Source: Oscheius onirici
Lineage: Eukaryota; Nematoda; Chromadorea; Rhabditida; Rhabditidae
Length of the DNA: 64,000 bases
Direction: 5' to 3'
Assembly: GCA_932521025.1 (NCBI GenBank)
Contig: OW051473.1
Location: forward strand, 9,796,001-9,860,000
The notes below the pieces were generated by a model that saw nothing but the letters and a program-made list of their open reading frames with translations, searched no databases and had not been told where the DNA came from. Shown one piece after another: positions 36,379 to 48,200 of this stretch (its first letter is position 1; each line of letters begins with the position of its first letter). The position numbers and the translations under genes are program-made.

Positions 36379-37687
36379 ATGAGTCAAACTCCGCGACGTC
36401 CCATTCCTCCCAAACGAGCCGAGAATCTATATTGTGACGAGAAACTGGAGCCTCCGCATGAGGGCGATCCGTTTGAAGAGTCTGCTCCTGGAATTTACCA
36501 CCTGAACAGCATTCAGGTTAAATTTTTACTTTACTTTTTATGAATAGTTTAGGTCTGTCAACCGAAGGGCAAGCCAACGACGTTTAGAACTGATCTGGAG
36601 CCGGAGGATGTGAAGCTGGTCAATGGTATGTATTTTCTTATTAGTTTTTCGTTTTCTTTATGAAATTCAGACAGTTTAAGCTAAAAAACTTCGGATTACG
36701 AAATTAATCCCAAAATCGTTTTAAAAATCCGCAAACTAGCACTTTCTTTACAAAGCGATTCTACGTCAAGAGTCTAGCTAAGAAAACACGGTATGCAGAC
36801 ACAGAGTGACAGAACTAGGCTATCTTCATTTGTTTATAACAAACATTTTGAGACTTGTTGAAAGTTTGACCATTAAGATGAGGCAATCTAACAAAATATT
36901 GGTTCTGTTAAAAAGAATAGTTTCGCGATCACTGCAGGACCTACGCTTTATTCAAGGATCGAATCGTAATTTTTGTTTTGAGCTGCGAACCAACTCACAA
37001 CGGATACGTGCATCTCTTTCGACTGGTTGTAACGGACGGCGTTGTCAAAGAGCGTCCGAAAGGAGCGGCCTAGAACGGTCTGATAGCTCAGTGGTAGAGC
37101 ATTTGAGTTGCAATGAGATAGATCCCGGGTTCGGGTTCCGGTTAGCCCAAAGTGTTTTCCTTTATCTCTGTTTTGAATACGCTGACATCTACAAGCGGGT
37201 CTTTCTAGGAGCGCAGCTAAAAATTGAAATCCGGTATCTGGCATCCGCTCCTCCCTGGTTCGTATTGAAATACAACTGGTCTGTCCAAACTGCCTTTTTG
37301 ACATATACTTATTTTTGAATCCTGGTCATCAGACACCTCTCACTCAGAATAACCGCCTTTTTCCTAAATTGCCTTATCAAAATGGTTAAAACTTCCGAGA
37401 AGTCGTGAATCGTTTGCAAATTTACTCAGCATGATGTTAACATAGTAGCGTTTTTGAACGCACACAGTTTAGTTGACCGATGATAATGAGACCGCATTTT
37501 CAGAGCTTGGCCGTCTTACTCCTGACCAGCTCATGGAGTACATCCGCCATCTCCAGAGCGACGCCTTCGCCTTAGGGATCGAAGAATGTGAGTTTTTGTA
37601 AAAGTCTACATTTTCATTTCCTTCTTTTCAGCCAAGCAGTTCCGTAAAGCCAAAGTTCTGCAAATCTTCAAGGCCAAGGACGTCTAG
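36379..37687 (+). CDS. Uncharacterised 116-residue protein
   Basis: Four exons close in frame: 36379-36516, 36553-36625, 37504-37587, 37632-37687. The ATG directly follows TTTTCAG. The N-terminus is Pro/Arg-rich (MSQTPRRPIPPKR) and acidic thereafter; the C-terminal 45 residues look like a conserved pair of helices (LTPDQLMEYIRHLQSDAFAL, then GIEESKQFRKAKVLQIFKAK). I have the sense of a conserved eukaryotic helical motif but cannot name the family, so I give no function. Regular splicing and the tight helical end make it a real gene. The 878-base second intron contains a tRNA-like sequence. Confidence 0.7.
37077..37149 (+). tRNA. tRNA-like sequence, probably a pseudogene (Cys or Ala type)
   Basis: Seventy-three bases fold roughly as a tRNA: D arm AGCTCAGTGGTAGAGC, an anticodon loop with GTTGCAA that can be read as TGC (Ala) or, shifted one base, GCA (Cys), and T arm CCGGGTTCGGGTTCCGG. 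There is an acceptor mismatch and the T-loop A58 is replaced by G. It resembles animal tRNA-Cys through the D arm. Damaged B box and anticodon stem argue for a tRNA pseudogene or SINE head. It lies in an intron of the 116-residue protein gene. Confidence 0.4.
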
Positions 37688-39216
37688 CTGTACAAAATGT
37701 ACATCCGATCTGTACAAGTAACTGGAAATGAATTTTCCCTTGTATTTTCAATTTTTCCCGAACTTTTACAGTTCACATCCCTTTTCAGTTTTACAAGGGG
37801 CTCATGGTCAGAGCGAGAGCTACGAAAGATGATATTGCTTCTAGATAAGACGTGATTAGCGAGTTCAACAAGAAAAGTTGCGAACTGGCAACAAACTACA
37901 AGATAGTTTTGAGAGAAAGTACATCATCTGGTAATCTTCGTCTATTTGTAAAAATGAATCTCTTTTTTGCGGACCGTCCGATAAGCTAAGCGATTTCAGT
38001 GGACAGCGCTTGTACTTTGAAGACGAATTGTTATCAGGAAAAGGGTGGACTGGAACAGACTATTAAGGACAAGCCCTACAAAGTACTGGCAGAGAGGGCA
38101 GACTTTTTTTTTTAGAAAGTGACGAATCCACAATCTTCAGAGTTATCTGGATTGTTTCTAATGTTAGCGAATGTCTGTAGAGAGCGTGCGTCAGTGTTTT
38201 TCTGAAGATCAAAACGCAGTAAACCATCAAAGGTGATAATGGCTTCCGTCTGGGTGATTCAAATGGCTAGATTTCCTGAATTGAAGCTCACACTATTCGG
38301 TTCAAGTGTCGTCCGAAAACTGAGAGGAGAGTACGTCAAAATTGTGGGAAACCAGCAGTTTTTTTTTCAGACGGGTTGCATATACTGATAGTTCTCAAAG
38401 AGAACTCTTAAATGAACATACCTGCATTCACAAAAATTTGAACAGCTCGGCTTCTAGAGATTCTACAGGTCCCAGTTCGGAACCCGCCTTTGGCCAAAAA
38501 ATGGCTTCTCTTTGGTAGCAGCCTGGTCAGTAGTGAAAACGTTTGCAGAAAGATGGTAATTTGGGAAATGCCTACTACAAGCTGGCCACTCACAAAGCTC
38601 TCGCAACGCAGGACTCTTTTTGGAACTCTAATTTTAGCGTGGAAAAGCCTTACTTCTAAATTTCGATCTTTTTCGAACTGGGAAACTTTTTGTACTTTGT
38701 CGGATATGTACATTTCCTGTAAAGAACTGTACATTTTAAAGATCAGAGACATATTCTGAGCCATTCTCGACGGGTTGAAATTTTGGAACTTCACGTTCTG
38801 TTATCTCATATACTACTTCAGTGAATAAATGTTTCTGAATTCAAAATTAATCAGACTCCGTTGTTTCCAAGGCACTCCCTGTAAAATCGGCCGATAACCT
38901 AACGCTTGGGCGAGACTATCCCCTAGCTTATCGCTCCACCTTTACGAAGGGGTTCGTCGACTCTTGCTCTGTCTCTTGGAAATCGTAAAAGTAATCAGCT
39001 AGCGAAAGAACGAAAGAAGGCAACATTTGAGAGAAAACGAACGATTCGAGAAGAAAGGTAATCTTGTGAACTACTGTCCGATTTGAAAGCATGTTCTTCC
39101 TCCTAATGATAGTACGCGTGGCGACAAGAGAGATTAGTCAAAGCAAAGTCTAGGAGCCGTGATGTAATCCTTATCACCTAGCTGAGAGTAGTCGGCGTCG
39201 CTGCTCACCTCCAAGG
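37688..39216. other. Intergenic before the M13 gene
   Basis: No supported gene. Opposing open frames at 38408-38794 (minus) and 38490-38759 (plus) overlap each other and show no domain. Confidence 0.45.
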
Positions 39217-42200
39217 ATGGCGGAGAGGAGAAAGGGCTTATTAGCCCTGATCATGCAGGTATACCTAAGAGTTTCACTCTGGACCCATTTTGAAATTTGA
39301 GACTAGATATGTTCTATCTTTAGGGCTTTGTCCTGCTGTCGATCCTCGCCACTTTGGGAATCGCAATTGCAATTCTTGTCACTACTTTGAATGTGCAAAA
39401 GCAGCAAAAACTTCCAGTTACTGTCATCAATAACGGCAGTACCAGCAACAATGGCAATCAGAACCAGAACGGTAGAGTATTTTATCATAATTTCAATATG
39501 TCCGGCGTTTTTTCTACAGTATTTTTGACTAAAGTACGAATCAATGCAGTTCCGCTCAAACTTTAACATCTCTTCTTCCTATATTTCCCTTTTTTTGTCA
39601 CGATAGTTATGTAGATGTCTCAATCAGAGATAGCCAAACGGTTTCAAGTTCAAGCCGTACCTCAGTTGAACTCTGTTGGAATTGGTAAACTTCGTGTTGA
39701 CCGCATATTTATATGAATTCTTTAAACTATGGTCTAAGAAAAGTGTGTTTCTGCTGCCTAGCTACTGGAGAACGTCCGCACCTTTGCTCTGATTTTCCTT
39801 CTTGGAAATCTTAAGATTTTTATCAATAGCTGTTTCCAAAAATGTAATGTTTCTACATTCCAGCTCACAACCCTTTTTACAGTAAATGATGGTAGTTTAA
39901 ATTTTGAATCAGAGGAATGTTTTGAATCAGACAGGAAAAGCTGCCTCCCAATTTGATCTGAGCTATCAATTTGATACCAAAGACAAACATTATTGTAGAT
40001 ATTCCAATTGAAACATCCGGCTTCACAAAAACACAATGGTCACAACGTGTAGATAGTGGTAAACCGCCTTTGGGGCCTTTGCGGCCTAACAGTCCATGCG
40101 GTTTTCCCTCGGTTAATCTTAAGAAAGTGTGTTGATAAGAGGATTACCAACACGGAATCACTATTCTTAGACTTTCAGGTTTGCAAATAGCTCTGAATGT
40201 ACCCCCACCGAAGGAAATACCGGCTGGAAGTCCGCAGTACTCAAGCTACACCGATGTAGTTTCCCTGCTCAAGTATGACCTTAGTATATGAAGTTTAAAA
40301 AAATTCTTTTAGGAAGGGCTTAAACTCAACGATTGATCCCTGCAATGACTTTTACAGTTACACTTGTGGTGCCTGGGAAGATCCAATTGGGTTCTATACT
40401 TCGGACACGGCCAACTATAACATAATGGTCCAGCAGATGCAGAACACGACTTACGTCCAGATTGCGGTAAAACCTCTATTTTTGTAGTGAATTCAGCGAA
40501 ATTTAGCCTATTCCAGTCCAACAGACTGTCAAATTCTTCAATGCGTGCGTCTACGCTCAGAATAACTGGAACAATCTGACTGCCAATGGAACTCAGATTA
40601 CCAACGCAATAAATGCGATTTCTGCAGGAGATGGTATTGGCATAGTCGGCCCTAACGCCTACCCGTTCCCTATGCTGAACCAGTCGGCCAATGTCGTTGA
40701 TTTTCCTAACCCCTTCGGAATGGGTTACCTGTTCGGAAAGCCTCAAGGACTGTGGGGAAATGTGATTACTCCCGTTACGGGAAGTCTCGATACCAACTGG
40801 GTGGACTCTCAAGGACAAAAAGGATATGCTCTGTTCATTGACCAGCCGACGACGATGATGCCGTACACTTACTATGTCAAGTCTTGGGACACGACTCAGC
40901 AGAGACTCTTCAATGAAATCAACGCCACAATGAATGCCTACGTTGCTGCAAGCGGACAAAAGCCTCTTAACCAGAAAAAGTTGGCTTCCGATGCCAATCT
41001 TCTCGTCCAGTTTGACTACATGCTGGCCATGAGTTTCAGGTTAGACTTAAGTTTTGCTTTAACAATTTCAAGTTAAGTACTGACGAGACTACCCGCAGAA
41101 AGTTTGCCAGAAGCTACAATCCGATGACAATCACACAGCTTCAAGCCACCTACAGCAACATTAACTGGCACGAATTTATTCCTCTCGTAGGTTTTGAAAA
41201 CTTCTCTGAAAATAGTGCTTTTAGCTTCTGATTGCCGGATCCGGAGAAGGCACGAACATTCTCAACTTCAGCGATTATCAGTACATTGTGATGGAACCGA
41301 CCAAGCTACAGATGCTCAACGATGCTCTCGTCAAGGACAACCAGTATGGATTCTCGGCCAATACTCTTGTCAACTACATTTACTACTCGGCTGTCAGATC
41401 CCAGAGTAGCTTCCTTCCTAGGGTAAAAAATGACGCAAAACTGTACTATCCTTTTCAGGATTCTGCCACTTATGACCACATCAATAGCATGAAAGAGGCT
41501 GCCAAGGAGGAGAAGAAAAGAAGAAGACGAAGCGGTGTAGTGACAAAGACTCGTACTTTTGAATTCAAAGACCTTGTTGATCCTACTGCTATTAACCAGC
41601 AGTGTGCTGCCCAAACCATGGAATACCTTCAGGTTGATCGTGACAAACTAATCTTAAAAATTGCTTAGTATGCCAACGCTCGTCTTTTCATCGACAAGTT
41701 GTACCCATCACAGGCTGACCGTGATTCTATGAGAACTCATGTTGCCAAGGTTGCCAGCAGTATCCTGATTGGTTTCCGTTCAATGATCGATCAATTGAAC
41801 TGGATGAGTACCTATACCAAAAAGGGAGCCTACAACAAGATTGAGAAGCTTGTCAAGAACGTTGCCTATCCTGACTGGATCACTGACGATGGTCAACTGA
41901 CAACTTACTACAGTGCTCTCAACTTTGCCGACTCTGATAGCTACTTTGACATGATCAACAAAGCTACCACCTTTAACTTGGACACAATGTGGAGTCTCCT
42001 GGTCAAGAACGGTCCTGCTGATCGAACAGACTTTTCCGGACCTCCTGGGACTACCAATGCTTGGTACCAGCCAGAAGTCAACTCTATTACCTTCCCTGCC
42101 GGTATCCTCCATCAGCCTTTCTATGACGCCAACTGGCCCGCTTCTGTCAACTTTGGAGCTATGGGAGTCATTGCCGGTCACGAGCTGACTCACGGATTCG

Positions 42201-45200
42201 ACGACGAAGGAGTTCAGTGGGACGGAGTAGGAGTCTTAAAGAGCTGGATGGATGCCACTTCCCAGAAATGCTTCAATACCATGGCCGACTGTGTCGTGAA
42301 GGAGTACAACGGATTCTGTCCTTTGACAAATACCACCTACGGAGCTCAATGTGTTGATGGTGCTCAGACTCAGGGAGAGAACATTGCCGACAATGGAGGA
42401 ATTCACGCCGCTTTCCGTGCCTATAAGAACTATATCGACTTGAATGGACCTGACCCACTTCTTCCTGACGGAACTCTCCAAGGCTTCACTGCTGACCAGC
42501 TCTTTTTCCTTGGCTTCGCCCAAGTATGGTGCCAAGCTCCGCCAAGTGATGATGCGCTGGAGCGACAGCTTCTTGTTGACCCTCACTCGCCTTCAAACTA
42601 CCGTGTCTTCGGCACCATTCAAAACTTCCCTGCCTTCAAGGCCGCCTTCAACTGTCCGTCTTCGAAATACGCTCCCGATAATCACTGTAACGTCTGGGTC
42701 TCTGATATCAGTTCCAGCTACGGTGTTCCGGCTAAAGATCCCAACTCTCTCAACGTTGCCGATCCACAGCCAGCTAAACAGGGATCGAGTCAGTACAAGA
42801 ACTACCAGAGCGTCGTTCAGCTTTTCAAGTAGGCATACTATAGGCTATTGCAATGACGCTTTTAGACAAGGAATGAACACGCAGGCTGACCCTTGCAACG
42901 ACTTCTATGCCTACACTTGCGGAGCCTGGAATTCTGACATGATGAGCTTTGACGTCTCTGACACCGACAACTTTAACAAGATGGCTCAGCAGATGACTGA
43001 TCCCAATTATCTCCAGAGCACCGTGAGTATACTGAAATACTTGCTCAGTTCATATTTTTAGGCCAACATCAGCCCCATCCAGCAGGTTATCATGTACTTC
43101 AACCAGTGTGTTATTGCTCAGCAAAACTGGACAACTACAGTTCAGAGTGGATCACAGGCAGCTCTTGCTGTTAATACATTGATGGGCGGTGAGTCGCAAT
43201 TTATATGTCAGCAAACAGGTCTTCAGGAGACACCTCGGAGAATGGACTCCGTAAGGACCAGACAAAGACTACCTGGCCAATGTACGACCAAGTTTCCAGC
43301 TACACCAATCTTTCCGACACATTGACTATGGGCTACCTTCTTGGACAACCTACTGGCTATTTTGGCATCAGTACCTTGATCTCTGCCTACGTTGACACCA
43401 ACTGGGTGAACCCTCAAGGTCCTCAGGGATACAGCTACTATATTGATCAGCCAACAACCATGCTTCCAAACACTTACTATCACAAGATTTGGAACAACGA
43501 AATGGGAACTCTGATTAAGACTGTCGTCTCCACGATGAACTTGTATGCAAAGACACAAGGAAAACAGCTCGATCAAAGCAAACTGCAGAGAGATGCCGCC
43601 GATATTGTCAACTTTGACTATGTATTGGCTATGAACTTTAGTACTGACGATACGACCAGAAGAAACTTCGGCAGGAGCTACAATCCGATGACTCTTGACA
43701 CAATTAACGGTGTCCCTGGTCTCCAAGACACCTATCCTTTCATTCTCTGGCACGAGTTCATTCCACTGTCCATGCACCCTTCGGAAGACTCCAAGTTCAC
43801 CACTCTGGACTGTCGGCCAAATGGCGCTTGCTCTTCCAACTACACGTTCATTGTCATGGAACCTGATCAGCTTAAGAAACTCAGTGATCTGATTGTCAAC
43901 ATCCAGAACAACAACTACGGAGTCTCTGCCAATACGGTCATAAACTACATCTACTACAACCAGATGGCTTCCCAGGCCAACTTCTTGCCCTGGGACTTGA
44001 AGGATGAAGACCATGTCCAGGCTATTAAGATGCACAAGGAGATGCAAAAGCCTTTGCCTGGAAGAAGAAGAAAGAGCAATGGAACTCCTCGTCAGAAGAG
44101 AAAGTGGGCTATTGAGACTGATGATCCGACTGCTGTCCAGCAAAATTGTGCTGCGGAAACCATGGAAATGCTTCAGGTTTGAATGTTTTTGAGCTTAATA
44201 CAAAACGTTTTCAGTACGCCAACGCCCGTGTCTTCATTGACAAGATCTACCCTCAAGCGATAGACAGAACCAACATCAGAAACAATGTCGCTAAGGTTGC
44301 CAGCAGCATCTTGATCGGTACGTGGAGAGAAAAATATAACAACCGCAAAATTCAGGCTTCCGCTCAATGATCGATCAACTGAGCTGGATGACGCCGTACA
44401 CCAAGAAGGGAGCTTACAACAAGATTGAGAACCTTGTTAAAAACGTCGCCTATCCTGACTGGATCACTGACGACGGCCTGCTGATCCAGTATCATGCCGC
44501 TCTCGGAATCAACAATACTGACGCGTACTTTGATGTCTACAACAAGGCTGTGACTTTCAACATCTACCAACAGTTTGAGCAGCTGAGCATGGGAAGTGCT
44601 AGCAGAACTGCCTTTAATGGCCCGCCTGGAACTACCAACGCCTGGTATCAGCCTGAACTCAACTCTATCACTTTCCCTGCTGCTATTCTCCGTCAGCCCT
44701 TTTACGACGTTAATTGGCCAGCTTCTGTGAATTTTGGAGCTATGGGAGTTATCGCTGGACATGAACTGACTCACGGATTTGACGATCAAGGAGTTCAATG
44801 GGACGGAACCGGAGATCTCAGAGGATGGATGGACAGTTCATCGCAAGCCAGCTTCAAAAACATGTCTGACTGTGTAGTTAAAGAATACAGTGGATTCTGT
44901 CCGCTTGACCAGAACACTTACGGACCTGGGGCCTGCGTCGATGGCGCTCAGACTCAGGGAGAGAACATTGCCGACAACGGAGGTATCCATGCCGCTTTCC
45001 GCGCCTACAAGAACTATATCAACTTTAATGGCCCTGACCCGCAGTTACCTGACGGGCAGCTTGAAGGCTTCACCGCTGACCAGCTCTTCTTCCTGGCCTT
45101 TGCTCAAGTCTGGTGCCAGATGACCCCAAGCAACGCCATGATGGAACGTCAAATTCTCGTTGACGTTCATTCTCCGTCCGTCTACCGTGTCTTCGGAACC

Positions 45201-48200
45201 ATCCAGAACTTCCCCGGATTCAAGGATGCTTTCCATTGTCCCGCTAACTCTGCCTACGCTCCTGATCAACACTGTAATGTATGGGTTTCTGATATCAGTT
45301 CAAGCTACGGTCTTCCTCCTCCAGACTACAGCTCATTGAACATCCAACAGCCACAACCTGCTGTTCAGGGATCGAGTCAGTACAAGAACTACCAGAGCGT
45401 CGTTCAGCTTTTCAAGTAGGCATACTATAGGCTATTGCAATGACGCTTTTAGACAAGGAATGAACACGCAGGCTGACCCTTGCAACGACTTCTATGCCTA
45501 CACTTGCGGAGCCTGGAATTCTGACATGATGAGCTTTGACGTCTCTGACACCGACAACTTTAACAAGATGGCTCAGCAGATGACTGATCCCAATTATCTC
45601 CAGAGCACCGTGAGTATACTGAAATACTTGCTCAGTTCATATTTTTAGGCCAACATCAGCCCCATCCAGCAGGTTATCATGTACTTCAACCAGTGTGTTA
45701 TTGCTCAGCAAAACTGGACAACTACAGTTCAGAGTGGATCACAGGCAGCTCTTGCTGTTAATACATTGATGGGCGGTGAGTCGCAATTTATATGTCAGCA
45801 AACAGGTCTTCAGGAGACACCTCGGAGAATGGACTCCGTAAGGACCAGACAAAGACTACCTGGCCAATGTACGACCAAGTTTCCAGCTACACCAATCTTT
45901 CCGACACATTGACTATGGGCTACCTTCTTGGACAACCTACTGGCTATTTTGGCATCAGTACCTTGATCTCTGCCTACGTTGACACCAACTGGGTGAACCC
46001 TCAAGGTCCTCAGGGATACAGCTACTATATTGATCAGCCAACAACCATGCTTCCAAACACTTATTACCGAAAGATCTGGGATACACAGAAACCAGCACTG
46101 ATCAGCAGCGTTATTGACACAATGAACCTGTACGCTCAAACGCAAGGAAAGATATTGGAGCAGACCCAGCTGCAGAAAGATGCTACTGACATTGTTAACT
46201 TCGACTATCTGTTGGCAATCAACTTCAGCACTGACGACACAACAAGGAGAAACAGTGCCAGAAGTTACAATCCGATGACTCTTGACACAATTAACGGTGT
46301 CCCTGGTCTCCAAGACACCTATCCTTTCATTCTCTGGCACGAGTTCATTCCACTGTCCATGCACCCTTCGGAAGACTCCAAGTTCACCACTCTGGACTGT
46401 CGGCCAAATGGCGCTTGCTCTTCCAACTACACGTTCATTGTCATGGAACCTGATCAGCTCAAGAAACTCAGTGATCTGATTGTCAACATCCAGAACAACA
46501 ACTACGGAGTCTCTGCCAATACGGTCATAAACTACATCTACTACAACCAGATGGCTTCCCAGGCCAACTTCTTGCCCTGGGACTTGAAGGTGAAGAAACA
46601 CGTTGATGCTATCAGAATACACAAAGAGAAAGTGAAGCCAGTTCCTGGAAGTAGAAGAAGGAATACTGGTACTCGTGTTCACAAAAGAAAGTGGGCTGTT
46701 GAAACTGAAGATCCGACTGAAATCCAACAAAACTGTGCTGCCGAGACAATGGAACTTCTCCAGGTATAACTAGTTCCTCATCATTTATACTCCGTTTTTT
46801 AGTACGCCAATGCTCGTGTCTTCATCGACAAGATCTATCCCATGAAAAGTGACAGAGATAACATCAGAAACAATGTGGCTAAAGTTGCTAGTAGCATTCT
46901 AATTGGTTGGTAAAATTTCATAAATATACAACAGGAAAATTCAGGCTTCCGCTCAATGATCGATCAACTGAGCTGGATGACGCCGTACACCAAGAAGGGA
47001 GCTTACAACAAGATTGAGAACCTTGTTAAAAACGTCGCCTATCCTGACTGGATCACTGACGACGGCCTGCTGATCCAGTATCATGCCGCTCTCGGAATCA
47101 ACAATACTGACGCGTACTTTGATGTCTACAACAAGGCTGTGACTTTCAACATCTACCAACAGTTTGAGCAGCTGAGCATGGGAAGTGCTAGCAGAACTGC
47201 CTTTAATGGCCCGCCTGGAACTACCAACGCCTGGTATCAGCCTGAACTCAACTCTATCACTTTCCCTGCTGCTATTCTCCGTCAGCCCTTTTACGACGTT
47301 AATTGGCCAGCTTCTGTGAATTTTGGAGCTATGGGAGTTATCGCTGGACATGAACTGACTCACGGATTTGACGATCAAGGAGTTCAATGGGACGGAACCG
47401 GAGATCTCAGAGGATGGATGGACAGTTCATCGCAAGCCAGCTTCAACGCAATGGCTGGATGTGTCGTCAATGAGTACAGCGGATTCTGCCCTCTGAACAA
47501 GACCAACTATGGTGCTGGTGCTTGTGTGGATGGAGCCCAGACCCAGGGTGAGAACATTGCCGACAATGGAGGAATTCACGCTGCTTTCCGTGCGTACAAA
47601 AACTATATCAACTTGAACGGCCCTGACCCTCAATTGCCCGACGGACAACTCGGAGGCTTCACCGCTGACCAGCTCTTCTTCATGGCTTTTGCTCAAGTCT
47701 GGTGTCAGAAGACCCCAAGCGACGCAAGGATGGAACGTCAAATTCTCGTTGACGTTCATTCTCCGTCCGTCTACCGTGTCTTCGGAACCATCCAGAACTT
47801 CCCCGGATTCAAGGATGCTTTCCATTGTCCCGCTAACTCTGCCTACGCTCCTGATCAACACTGTAATGTATGGGTTTCTGATATCAGTTCAAGCTACGGT
47901 CTTCCTCCTCAAGATGCCAGCTCTCTGAACATTCAGCAACCGAAGCCAGCCATTCAGGGATCGAGTCAGTACACAAGCTACCAGAGTGTCGTTCAGCTGT
48001 TCAAGTAAGCTAAACTGTAGATGTTATATAGGCAAATTTAGACAAGGAATGAACACTACGATTGATCCATGTAATGACTTCTACGCTTACACTTGTGGAG
48101 CATGGAATTCTGGCATGATGAGTTTCGACAATTCGGACGAGACGAACATTGAGAAGATGGCTGAACAAATGACGAACCAAGCCTATTACAACTCAGCGGT

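Noticed and set aside
37077-37149. Functional tRNA-Cys or tRNA-Ala
   Set aside because: The anticodon can be read two ways, an acceptor pair is lost and the T-loop A is missing, so I list it as tRNA-like with low confidence.
42821-42870. Apparent stop codons at the ends of modules 1, 2 and 3, suggesting separate genes
   Set aside because: The AAG-TAG and AAG-TAA are AA|GTAGGC and AA|GTAAGC donors of 37-base introns. Spliced, they restore Lys-Gln-Gly-Met and the frame. No poly(A) signal is present there.
43223-44143. Long minus-strand open frames across the M13 gene (also 45810-46730, 49536-50327, 40309-40959)
   Set aside because: They lie antisense to conserved peptidase exons, change in step with the plus-strand copies and show no domain. 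They are shadows of codon bias.
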